Below the pieces are notes generated by a model, which saw only the letters and a list, made by a program, of their open reading frames with translations, searched no databases and was not told the origin of the DNA. Below are positions 17,299 through 25,096 of a stretch of 64,000 nt of DNA, one piece after another. The DNA comes from Chitinophagaceae bacterium (GTDB lineage Bacteria > Bacteroidota > Bacteroidia > Chitinophagales > Chitinophagaceae): contig JAFKGQ010000003.1 in NCBI GenBank assembly GCA_017307755.1, forward strand, positions 248,001 through 312,000, written 5' to 3'. How positions within the stretch are numbered: position 1 is the first letter of the stretch; each line of letters begins with the position of its first letter. Made by a program: the position numbers and the translations under genes.

Positions 17299-17655
17299 AT
17301 GAGTTTAACGATGAACAACAATAACTATTGGATGGTAGTAAATGCAGAAGGCTCTGACGGGGCTCCTGTAAAAGTTGATTTTTTGAATCTTAAGAAAGGG
17401 GCACTGATCCTTAGAGCGCTGAATCACAAATTACGTCAGCAGATCATCCGCCTCCTGGATGAGAACAAAAAGTTAACCGTAACGGAAATCTATGTTCATC
17501 TCCGCCTTGAACAATCTGTAGCATCCCAACACCTTGCTATCCTGCGCAGGGCAGGCATTGTAAAGACGCAGAGAGATGGAAAATTCATCTACTACATCAT
17601 CAACCACGACAGGCTGGGAGAGATCATGAAATGCGTCGATGAGCTGATCGACTAA
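17299..17655 (+). CDS. ArsR-family transcriptional regulator
   Basis: A 118-residue winged-helix repressor: helix-turn-helix VTEIYVHLRLEQSVASQHLAIL followed by the wing RRAGIVKTQRDGKFIYYII. Upstream of a persulfide dioxygenase-rhodanese gene, it resembles the BigR/SqrR branch that senses reactive sulfur through two cysteines, but only one cysteine is visible here, near the C-terminus (EIMKCVDEL). Sensing must therefore differ or involve an intersubunit disulfide; this is inference. An inverted repeat at 17701-17724 is a candidate operator. Confidence 0.88.
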   Translation: MSLTMNNNNYWMVVNAEGSDGAPVKVDFLNLKKGALILRALNHKLRQQIIRLLDENKKLTVTEIYVHLRLEQSVASQHLAILRRAGIVKTQRDGKFIYYIINHDRLGEIMKCVDELID

Positions 17656-17692
17656 CGTCAGCTTGCTGACCCTCTTATCGGCAAATAATCGC

Positions 17693-17700
17693 TAATTTTG
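17693..17700 (+). promoter_or_regulatory. Probable -7 element of the persulfide dioxygenase gene
   Basis: TAATTTTG fits TAnnTTTG exactly and directly abuts the inverted repeat at 17701-17724, placing the expected transcription start inside that repeat. Confidence 0.55.
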
Positions 17701-17724
17701 TAGCCATAATACAAGTTATGGCTA
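17701..17724. promoter_or_regulatory. Perfect 9-bp inverted repeat, candidate ArsR operator
   Basis: TAGCCATAA and TTATGGCTA are exact reverse complements separated by six bases. The repeat starts immediately after the -7 element and overlaps both possible start codons (ATG at 17718 and 17724). A repressor bound here would block transcription initiation. The ArsR-type gene directly upstream is the natural candidate binder. Confidence 0.6.
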
Positions 17725-19130
17725 TGTTTATTAAGCAATTATACACCGGATGTCTTAGTGAAGCAGCTTATTATATCGACAGCGAAGGAGAAGCCGCCAT
17801 CATTGATCCCCTGCGGGATATCGATGCATATCTTCAATTGGCGAAGGAGAGAAAGGCAACGATCAAATACATTTTTGAAACCCACTTTCATGCTGACTTT
17901 GTAAGCGGCCACCTGGACCTGGCCAAGGCTACCGGTGCGCCCATCGTATATGGCCCCCGTACTGAGACGCAATTCCCTATTCATCTTGCAAAGGACGGAG
18001 AGAAGTTTAGTCTGGGCAATATCACCATCGAAGTGTTGCATACGCCTGGTCATACCATCGAGTCCACCTGTTACCTGGTACGGACAGAGGAAGGGAAACC
18101 CCATGCCCTTTTCAGCGGTGACACATTATTTGTAGGTGACGTGGGCCGCCCCGATCTCAGCAGCGGAAATCTGAATAAAGAAGAACTGGCGGGAATGTTA
18201 TATGACTCTCTCAGCAGTAAAATATTGCCACTGCCTGACGATGTGATCCTCTATCCTGCTCATGGGCCCGGCAGCAGCTGTGGGAAGAACCTTGGTCCTA
18301 ACACATACAGCACCATCGCGGATGAAAAGGAAAGTAATTACGCTTTGAAGGAGCAGACCAGGGATGAATTTATCAAGGCAGTGACAGAGGGGCTGGATGC
18401 GCCACCCAGCTATTTTCACATCAACGCACGGATCAATAAGGAAGGATACGAAAGCCTGGACGATGTACTGAAGACAGGGCTTACCCCTCTGGATGTCCCG
18501 ACCTTTCAGCAGCTGGCAAAAGACGAAGATACCATCGTATTGGATACGAGAAAGGCCACTGACTTTACCGATGGGTTCATTCCCGGCGCTATCAGCATCG
18601 GACTGGACGGCCGCTTTGCCGAGTGGGCTGGTAGTCTCCTGCCTTTTGACAAATCCATCCTGCTGGTGACGACCCCGGGAGAAGAAAAGGAGAGTGTAGT
18701 AAGACTTGCCCGTGTAGGCTTCAACAAGATAAAAGGGTATCTCGACGGAAGCTTTGCCGCCTGGCAGCAGGCAGGATTACCCATCGATATGGTGATCGAC
18801 GTAGAAGCCGATGAGTTGGCGATGGATATCCCATTTGATGAGAACCTGCTGGTGGTGGACGTGCGGCGTGAGACGGAGTTTGCGGATGGGCATATCAAGG
18901 GCGCGCTTAACCTGCCTTTGAACGATCTGACAGATCCGGGTAATATGGCCAACCTGGAGGAACATTACAATATCTATGTGCACTGCGGGGGCGGCTATCG
19001 CAGTATTATAGCGGCGTCGCTGCTCAAACGCCAGGGCATCCATAATATACGCAATGTAACCGGCGGCTGGAGCAAGATCAAGGATCAGAAGGGCATCGAG
19101 ATCGAAAAGGAGAACAGCGTGCTGAACTAG
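17718..19130 (+). CDS. Persulfide dioxygenase-like metallo-beta-lactamase fused to two rhodanese domains
   Basis: A 470-residue cytoplasmic protein. Residues 1-230 are an ETHE1-type metallo-beta-lactamase domain with iron ligands expected at H56 (ETHFHAD), H112 (HTPGHT) and D135 (FSGDTLF). The first rhodanese domain (about 262-355) lacks a cysteine at the active loop (LLVTTPGEEKE), whereas the second (about 370-462) has Cys423 in VHCGGGYRS. The protein probably oxidises glutathione- or thiol-persulfide to sulfite and transfers sulfane sulfur. The preceding ArsR gene supports sulfur-responsive control. Its stop shares CTAG with the convergent response-regulator gene. Confidence 0.9.
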   Translation: MAMFIKQLYTGCLSEAAYYIDSEGEAAIIDPLRDIDAYLQLAKERKATIKYIFETHFHADFVSGHLDLAKATGAPIVYGPRTETQFPIHLAKDGEKFSLGNITIEVLHTPGHTIESTCYLVRTEEGKPHALFSGDTLFVGDVGRPDLSSGNLNKEELAGMLYDSLSSKILPLPDDVILYPAHGPGSSCGKNLGPNTYSTIADEKESNYALKEQTRDEFIKAVTEGLDAPPSYFHINARINKEGYESLDDVLKTGLTPLDVPTFQQLAKDEDTIVLDTRKATDFTDGFIPGAISIGLDGRFAEWAGSLLPFDKSILLVTTPGEEKESVVRLARVGFNKIKGYLDGSFAAWQQAGLPIDMVIDVEADELAMDIPFDENLLVVDVRRETEFADGHIKGALNLPLNDLTDPGNMANLEEHYNIYVHCGGGYRSIIAASLLKRQGIHNIRNVTGGWSKIKDQKGIEIEKENSVLN

Positions 19131-19786
19131 AGCGCTACGATGCCATTGCGGATGGCATAAAGCACCAGCCCCACTCTTGTCTTTACATTCAGCTTTTCGA
19201 AGAGGGTATCTCTGTATCCATCGATGGTACGCGGACTTAGGTACATCTGTTCGGCGATCTCCTTATAGGTACATTCCGTACACGCCAGTCTTAGGAACTC
19301 CAGCTCACGATCATTCAGTCTTAGCACATGACGCACCTGATGATCGACAGTTTCCATCGTGTTGATGGTGTGTATCAATTTGCCGGTGACCATTTCGGAG
19401 TAATAGAAACCTTTTGTGACGATGGACTCCAGGGCCACCTTCAACTCGGCCGGGTCGATGTCCTTAAGAATATAGCCTTTTACCCCATTTTTCAACATAC
19501 GGATGATAGAATTATCCGTGTCGTACATTGAGAGCGCCAGGATCCTTATTTCCGGGTGGTGCCGCCGTATCCACAAGGCCGTCTCATATCCATCCATATC
19601 AGGCATATTAATGTCGAGCAGGACGACATCAGGGAGCGTACGTGGCTTTAGCTGCCGGATAAAATCATTGCCATTGCCGGCTTCAAACAAAACGGAGTAT
19701 TCTCCAAAGCTCCGTATAAGATTGGCTAATCCGTTGCGTAACAGTACATGGTCGTCAACTAATGCGACCGAGGGTTTGAGATTCAT
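19127..19786 (-). CDS. NarL/FixJ-type response regulator
   Basis: A 219-residue two-component regulator. The receiver domain has the acidic pair DD near residue 11, the phosphoacceptor D58 in LLDINMPDMDG and the KGYILKD lysine. The C-terminal LuxR-type helix-turn-helix (LNDRELEFLRLACTECTYKEIAE through SPRTIDGYRDTLFEKL) binds DNA. It starts 12 bases after the histidine kinase stop and is surely its partner. Confidence 0.95.
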   Translation of the reverse strand: MNLKPSVALVDDHVLLRNGLANLIRSFGEYSVLFEAGNGNDFIRQLKPRTLPDVVLLDINMPDMDGYETALWIRRHHPEIRILALSMYDTDNSIIRMLKNGVKGYILKDIDPAELKVALESIVTKGFYYSEMVTGKLIHTINTMETVDHQVRHVLRLNDRELEFLRLACTECTYKEIAEQMYLSPRTIDGYRDTLFEKLNVKTRVGLVLYAIRNGIVAL

Positions 19787-19798
19787 TCCGAATGAGGT

Positions 19799-20608
19799 TT
19801 AGGTTCTGGTATTAGCGTTTTCAACAGGCACGCTGAGAACGACACTTGTTCCTTCGCCAAGTGTGCTGCTAATCTGGAACCCTGCCCCCATCAACTTGGC
19901 CCGGTTGTACATATTCTTGATACCGAGGCCATAAGATGTGTCGTGATTTAGAGGAGTAAGATCAAATCCCTTTCCATTGTCTGTTATAGTAAGTGTAAAT
20001 TCTTCCGGACTGTATTGTAAATGTATTATAATTTTTTGAGATGCAGAATGTTTAATAATATTGTTCAAAGTTTCCTGTATAATGCGATAAACGATCAGTT
20101 CTCGTTGTTTATCAAGCGGGTAGGCTTTCCCATCCGAGTCCAGGACGGTGTCATAATCCCCTGATTTGCGGATCATTTCCAATTCATGTTCGATGGCCCT
20201 TGTCAGTCCCATATCGGCTATATAATCCGTGCTGAGGCCATGGGACAGGTTGCGAAGATCGTAGATGGCCTGGCCCACCAGTTTTTTTGAATCACTGATC
20301 TTTTGCTCCAGACTGGTCGGTTGAGAAGGGTCCATGGTGGAGAGGTTCAGCTTGGCCAGACTGAGCATCTGGCCGATGTTGTCATGTATCTCCAGGGAGA
20401 TATGTTTGAAGGTTTGTTCCTGTATCTCCAGTTGGCTCTTCAACAATTCCCGCTCATATGACAGCCTAAGCTGCTCCCTCTCCCGTAGCAGTTTGCGATG
20501 ACGATTTCGATAAAGAAATAAAAAGGAGATCATCAAAGCGCCTAATAGCAATAATGTACTCGTTCCTGCAATCAATGTGATAATGATTTCACGAGATTCC
20601 GTTGGCAT
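19799..20608 (-). CDS. Sensor histidine kinase (HisKA_3 type)
   Basis: A 269-residue kinase with one N-terminal membrane helix (LIAGTSTLLLLGALMISFLFLY), a coiled linker, the dimerisation/phosphoacceptor motif SLEIHDNIGQ with H75, and a HATPase domain with N and G boxes (NNIIKHS, ITDNGKGFDL, GLGIKNMYNRA). There is no sensor domain, so the signal probably comes from a partner. The start overlaps the last 37 bases of the upstream membrane-protein gene, indicating translational coupling. Confidence 0.94.
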   Translation of the reverse strand: MPTESREIIITLIAGTSTLLLLGALMISFLFLYRNRHRKLLREREQLRLSYERELLKSQLEIQEQTFKHISLEIHDNIGQMLSLAKLNLSTMDPSQPTSLEQKISDSKKLVGQAIYDLRNLSHGLSTDYIADMGLTRAIEHELEMIRKSGDYDTVLDSDGKAYPLDKQRELIVYRIIQETLNNIIKHSASQKIIIHLQYSPEEFTLTITDNGKGFDLTPLNHDTSYGLGIKNMYNRAKLMGAGFQISSTLGEGTSVVLSVPVENANTRT

Positions 20609-21222
20609 AGAAACGCTATTATAAAGCAGGAATAAAGTATTAATATAAGATTATTATTAATGCTTAGGAAAAAATCCTTGCCTGTAGCGTCATTCTTCAG
20701 GAGATTGAATAATAGGTCAAACGACAGGTCGCCCAAATGAAAGAACAGGATGCCAGTTCCAATCCAGAACATAGGTTCCCTGCTCAACTCTCCTTCCAGC
20801 GGGTGGAGTAGCAACTCGTAGAAAAAAAGACAACACAAAACGATCATGAATAAATTGCCTACCACGACGGTGTAGGAATGAAATTGAGTAAAGCCTTGTA
20901 TGAACAGGAGGTTTAACAACACTAATATGGGATAGACAGCCATAAACCGGAGCGCCAGTTTTTTAAAGGCTGGATTACGCAGTGCGAGTGAGAAGATATA
21001 GGCATAAAAGACAAATTCCAGGGTCGTGGAGATATTGAACAGCCAGCTGTTCTTTTGATGCAGTACCCAGGCCATATAGTTTCCTATCAACTCTACGGCC
21101 ACAATAAAAAAAAGAAAGAAAGGGAACAGGCGGAATGCCGTTCCCTTCAGATATCGCCATGTCAGGATACTTACTATAAAAGCAGCCAGCTCGAAATATA
21201 TAAAAATTGGCAGATGTGACAT
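20572..21222 (-). CDS. Polytopic membrane protein coupled to the histidine kinase
   Basis: A 216-residue protein with about six or seven hydrophobic helices, starting SHLPIFIYFELAAFIVSIL and ending ILILYSCFIIAFLCQRNLV. No family is recognised with certainty; the fold looks like small Bacteroidota proteins that sit ahead of HisKA_3 kinases. Because the kinase has no input domain and the two genes overlap by 37 bases, this protein may be the sensor of the system. That role is inference. Confidence 0.8.
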   Translation of the reverse strand: MSHLPIFIYFELAAFIVSILTWRYLKGTAFRLFPFFLFFIVAVELIGNYMAWVLHQKNSWLFNISTTLEFVFYAYIFSLALRNPAFKKLALRFMAVYPILVLLNLLFIQGFTQFHSYTVVVGNLFMIVLCCLFFYELLLHPLEGELSREPMFWIGTGILFFHLGDLSFDLLFNLLKNDATGKDFFLSINNNLILILYSCFIIAFLCQRNLVKSLSH

Positions 21223-21247
21223 AGGTGAATTTTATACTACGAATGGA

Positions 21248-21667
21248 TCAGGATCCGGGTGGTGGTTCCGTGGGACAGTTAGGCGGGCACAGACTGCCGT
21301 GATCATAACCTGTACCGCCATCATCGAGCGCAACCATGGTACCAGGAGCGACAGGCGGAAAAATATCATTGTGGCTGCCGTCGGACCCTGTCACCGTCGG
21401 GATCATTATGAGGGTCACTTTTCCCTTATAGGCCGGGTCGGGCGTGCCTGGGATATCCACGTCGGAAGGATACTTCCCGAAATAGATCCGGATACCATCG
21501 CCGGCAGATGCTGAGATCAGGGCCTGTATGTCGGCGATGGCGTCAAGGGAGAACCAGACGGCTCTCGTTTTGTCGGGGGGCCACCCCTCTTCGTTCTTAT
21601 AGGTGCCGATAAGTTGTTGTGCGACGGCAGCAGTGATCCTGCTTCCGCCATTAGTGGAGGATGTCAT
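21248..21667 (-). CDS. Conserved hypothetical protein with Cys/Pro-rich C-terminus
   Basis: About 139 residues from the ATG at 21667; the longer frame to 21745 has an unlikely N-terminus. No signal peptide or membrane helix. The central part (AVWFSLDAIADIQALI, GIRIYFGKYP) looks like a small folded domain, and the protein ends in a flexible tail with CPPNCPTEPPPG. Similar short proteins are familiar from Chitinophagaceae genomes, with no known role. It stands alone between the sensory operon and the acyltransferases. Confidence 0.65.
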   Translation of the reverse strand: MTSSTNGGSRITAAVAQQLIGTYKNEEGWPPDKTRAVWFSLDAIADIQALISASAGDGIRIYFGKYPSDVDIPGTPDPAYKGKVTLIMIPTVTGSDGSHNDIFPPVAPGTMVALDDGGTGYDHGSLCPPNCPTEPPPGS

Positions 21668-21769
21668 AAAATGAAGGTTTAAATGGTTAACAAATAGAGT
21701 GTGAATGTAAGGACAAACGGCCGGAGAAATGCACCCGATCTGCACCCGTTATTTCACCCTATTTTGATG

Positions 21770-22669
21770 TTATTCCGTCGGAGGGTTTTTACTAATCCAC
21801 TTAGCTGCGTAATCATTTTTCCAGGTGTGTTTCCACCGCCGGTGGCTCCAGAGCCACATGTCGGGGTTACGGCGAATGACGTCTTCCAGGAAACGCACGT
21901 AGTTGTGGGTTAGCTCCCCTTCTGAAAGACAGCTTGCCTCCCGGCACCCAAGCGTCAGCGTAGCATGGTAATAACCACGCCGGGGTTTTTCGATATAGGC
22001 AAAGACCACCGGTAATCCGCAATTACGGGCTCCTTTTTCGGGGCCATTGACAAATGGAGTGGGGTGTCCAAAAAAATCCAACCACCAGGCTGTTGCGGGA
22101 TTTGACGGCGCCTGGTCCGCCACCAATGCCAGCAGGTATTGGGAATTTAGATGAGGTTGGATCGCCTCGCGCATATTGGTGGCCGGCAGAAAAACATTCC
22201 CGCTGCGGGTACGGAGCCGGTAGAATAGCTTTTCGAAGAATTTATTTGTAATGGGTTGGTATACGACCATGATCTTATAGTCCGTCAGATCTGTCAGCAC
22301 CAACTGGCCCCACTCCCAGTTAAAAGTATGACCCAGATGCACCTGACAGCTAGCCCCCGTCTTGTATAATTCATGGAGAACGCTGGTATCCATGGTAAAT
22401 CTTTTTTTCAGGAAGCGCCGGCTCGCCGACAACAGCTTGATCACTTCTATAAAAGAATCGATAAGATTGCGATAAAACTTTTTTGCGATACGGGTGCGTT
22501 CTGCATTTGTTTTTTCGGGGAAGGCGCGCTGCAGATTGGCCATCACTACTTTTTTCCTATATCCGAATACATAGTATACCAGGCCGTAAATACCGTCGGC
22601 CACCATGTATAGTATACGCATGGGAAGGAGGGAAACCAGATAGAGAAGTCCATAAAAGAAATAGTACAT
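21770..22669 (-). CDS. Lipid A biosynthesis (LpxL/HtrB-like) acyltransferase, copy 2
   Basis: A 299-residue inner-membrane acyltransferase starting at MYYFFYGLLYLVSLLPM; the open frame continues upstream but would overlap the preceding gene. The family catalytic motif H-x4-E is present as HTFNWE, with the FLPATNMREAI and LVADQAPSN blocks downstream. These enzymes transfer fatty acids to lipid A precursors or, in Bacteroidota, to other acylated envelope lipids. It lies 32 bases after a paralogue with the same domain order. Confidence 0.9.
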   Translation of the reverse strand: MYYFFYGLLYLVSLLPMRILYMVADGIYGLVYYVFGYRKKVVMANLQRAFPEKTNAERTRIAKKFYRNLIDSFIEVIKLLSASRRFLKKRFTMDTSVLHELYKTGASCQVHLGHTFNWEWGQLVLTDLTDYKIMVVYQPITNKFFEKLFYRLRTRSGNVFLPATNMREAIQPHLNSQYLLALVADQAPSNPATAWWLDFFGHPTPFVNGPEKGARNCGLPVVFAYIEKPRRGYYHATLTLGCREASCLSEGELTHNYVRFLEDVIRRNPDMWLWSHRRWKHTWKNDYAAKWISKNPPTE

Positions 22670-22701
22670 TGTAGGGGGTGGGTTGTTGAGGCTAAGATAT
22701 A

Positions 22702-23586
22702 TTAATCTATCCACATGTCCCTGTATTCCTCTTTCCATACGGCCTTCCAGCGCCGGTGGCTCCAAAGCCAAAGGTCCGGGTACTCGCGGATGGCATCTTC
22801 CAGTATCCTGCAATAACGACGGGTCAGCTCGCCCTCGGGTAAGGCGGCGGGATGATCGGACAAGGTAGTAAGGAATACCCGGTAATGTCCTCTGCGGCTT
22901 TTATAGAACTTTACAAATACGGCGGGTATGTCGGCGATACGTGCCCCCCGTTCAGGACCGCGAAGAAAGGATGTGGGACGACCGAAGAAGTTCAGCCAAT
23001 AGGACTGTTCCGAGTTTGCCGGCGCCTGGTCCGCCACCAGCGTGAGCAGGTATTGGGTATTTCGATAAGGGATGATGGCCCGCTGCATACGGGTCGAGGG
23101 AAGAAGGATGCTGCCGGTGCGTCCCCGCAAATGCAGAAAAAGTCGCTCGAATATCTTGTTCTCCACCGGCATGTAGGCCACGATAAAAGGATACCTGCAG
23201 ATAAGAGGCATGGCTACGTTGGCGACTTCCCAGTTGAAGGTATGCCCCAGATGCAACTGGCATTTGCGTCCTTCGTCATAAAAATTATCCAGTATCTCGG
23301 GGTTGTCGATGACAAAACGCTGTTTAATATAGGCGTGGTTGGCGGACAACAGCTTGATGGTTTCGATAAAACTGTCGACGAAGTTGCGGTAGAATTTCTT
23401 TTCGATCCGGATGATCTCCTCTTCCGTCTTTTCCGGGAAGGCCATCCGGAGATTGCTTCTTGTCACTTTACGGCGATAGCCTATGACATAGTACAGTAAC
23501 AGGGAAAGTACATCAGCCATCGGGTACAACAGCCACATGGGCAAGAGGGAAACGCCGTATAGAATTCCATAAACTACATAATACAT
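22702..23586 (-). CDS. Lipid A biosynthesis (LpxL/HtrB-like) acyltransferase, copy 1
   Basis: A 294-residue paralogue of the next gene, with a near-identical N-terminus (MYYVVYGILYGVSLLPMWLL), the H-x4-E motif HTFNWE and the block LVADQAPANSEQSYW. The two tandem copies are clearly diverged, so they may add different acyl chains or work at different positions. It begins 10 bases after the APH/RapZ fusion gene, suggesting one transcript linking amino-sugar handling and lipid acylation. Confidence 0.9.
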   Translation of the reverse strand: MYYVVYGILYGVSLLPMWLLYPMADVLSLLLYYVIGYRRKVTRSNLRMAFPEKTEEEIIRIEKKFYRNFVDSFIETIKLLSANHAYIKQRFVIDNPEILDNFYDEGRKCQLHLGHTFNWEVANVAMPLICRYPFIVAYMPVENKIFERLFLHLRGRTGSILLPSTRMQRAIIPYRNTQYLLTLVADQAPANSEQSYWLNFFGRPTSFLRGPERGARIADIPAVFVKFYKSRRGHYRVFLTTLSDHPAALPEGELTRRYCRILEDAIREYPDLWLWSHRRWKAVWKEEYRDMWID

Positions 23587-23596
23587 AAACAGCGAT

Positions 23597-25051
23597 CTAC
23601 GGTGTATTAATCCAATTTTTTGCTTCCTGTTCGATATGATGAAGGTCGATCTTTACATGAAATTTATTCCGCAGGTGCCTGGCAAGCGCATCCGCGGCGT
23701 AGACACTCCGGTGCTGACCACCCGTACACCCGAAATTGACGGACAGGCTGTCAAAGTCCCTCTTTATATAGTCCTCTACCGCTATGTCTACAATGTCGTA
23801 GATGCTGTTGAGGAACTCGGGCATTCTTGTCTGTTGTTCCAGGAAGTCCTTTACAGTCTTGTCCCGGCCTGTGAGTGCCTTGAACTCCGTGATCCGTCCG
23901 GGATTCAGGATGCCCCTGCAATCGAACACGAAGCCTCCCCCATTCCCGCTGGGGTCCACGGGTATCCCTCCTTTTTTGTAGGAAAAGCTGTTGATATACA
24001 CTACCAGCGGGGTCTGTTCCGTGGCCCGCAATGGCTCAAAACGTTTGATCACATCATCTTCCACCATCAGCCCCAGCAGACGTTCGAATTCCGGCAGGAC
24101 GATACCCACCTGCTTATGCGTGAGGAACCACTTGCAATTACGGAGGGCCAGCGGAATGCTGGTGAGAAAATGCGCTTTTCGTTCGAAGAGGCCCCGGAAC
24201 CCATAGGCGCCCAGCACCTGCAGCAGACGTATCAGCACATAGCCGTTGTACTGGCTGACAAAACGCAGCCGGTCGATCTTTTTCCCCAGGAGCTCTTCCA
24301 CGAAGTCCATATAGTGCTCCAGCAGGCTATTCTTCCATTCATCCGGCAGCTCGGCTTTGGCCTGCCACAGCATGGAGGCCACATCGTACTGAAGGGCGCC
24401 TTTCATCCCCCCCTGGAAATCGATGAAATGCGCCTGTCCTTCCCGGATGAGGATATTCCGGCTCTGGAAATCCCGGAACATAAAATATTTATGATCCACG
24501 TGTGTAAGATAGGTGCTCAGCGCTTCAAAGTCGTCGATGAGCTTTTCCTTATCATAAGGTATCTGAAGGGTGTCTAAAAAATAATATTTAAAATACAGCA
24601 GATCGCTGAGTATAGCCTGTTTGCCAAATTCCCTGGAAGTGATCGACCAGCTGTAGTCGAGGCCGTCATCCCCTTTTATCTGCAACCTTGCCAGCTCCTG
24701 CAGACTTTGTCGGAACAAGGCATAGACATGATCGTTGCGTCCATGCTTTTCCAGCTCGTTCAAGAGGGAAACGTCCCCAAAGTCTTCTTGTAAATAGATG
24801 GTGTAAGGTTCATTTACTATATAGATCTCCGGAACGGGGCAGCCCCTGGCCCGGAAGTGCCGGCTGAAATGAACAAACGTGCGGTTTTCCCGCACGTTGT
24901 CGTTATAAGTAGCGATATATGATCTCTCGGCCGTACGGATGCGAAAGTACATCCGGTTGCTGCCGGATTGGGGTATCTTTTCCAGTCCGGTGATGGGAGA
25001 AGGATCGTAGGTGCGGAATAATTCCCGGATGTCATCGATGGTTGTTGTCAT
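23597..25051 (-). CDS. AmgK-like sugar kinase fused to RapZ C-terminal domain
   Basis: A 484-residue cytoplasmic fusion. Residues about 15-330 are an aminoglycoside-phosphotransferase fold most like anomeric amino-sugar kinases (AmgK): catalytic loop FRDFQSRNILI with D and N in place, and the metal-binding FIDFQGG followed by QYDVASMLW. The usual catalytic-loop histidine is F. Residues about 345-484 match the C-terminal domain of RapZ, including GCTGGQHRSVYAAD; the P-loop ATPase half of RapZ is absent. AmgK phosphorylates MurNAc/GlcNAc in cell-wall recycling and the RapZ domain binds glucosamine-6-phosphate in enterobacteria, so an amino-sugar sensing kinase is a reasonable inference. Confidence 0.85.
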   Translation of the reverse strand: MTTTIDDIRELFRTYDPSPITGLEKIPQSGSNRMYFRIRTAERSYIATYNDNVRENRTFVHFSRHFRARGCPVPEIYIVNEPYTIYLQEDFGDVSLLNELEKHGRNDHVYALFRQSLQELARLQIKGDDGLDYSWSITSREFGKQAILSDLLYFKYYFLDTLQIPYDKEKLIDDFEALSTYLTHVDHKYFMFRDFQSRNILIREGQAHFIDFQGGMKGALQYDVASMLWQAKAELPDEWKNSLLEHYMDFVEELLGKKIDRLRFVSQYNGYVLIRLLQVLGAYGFRGLFERKAHFLTSIPLALRNCKWFLTHKQVGIVLPEFERLLGLMVEDDVIKRFEPLRATEQTPLVVYINSFSYKKGGIPVDPSGNGGGFVFDCRGILNPGRITEFKALTGRDKTVKDFLEQQTRMPEFLNSIYDIVDIAVEDYIKRDFDSLSVNFGCTGGQHRSVYAADALARHLRNKFHVKIDLHHIEQEAKNWINTP

Positions 25052-25096
25052 AATAGATTTCTGGGGCGTAAAAATAAAACTATTATGACGGAAAAC

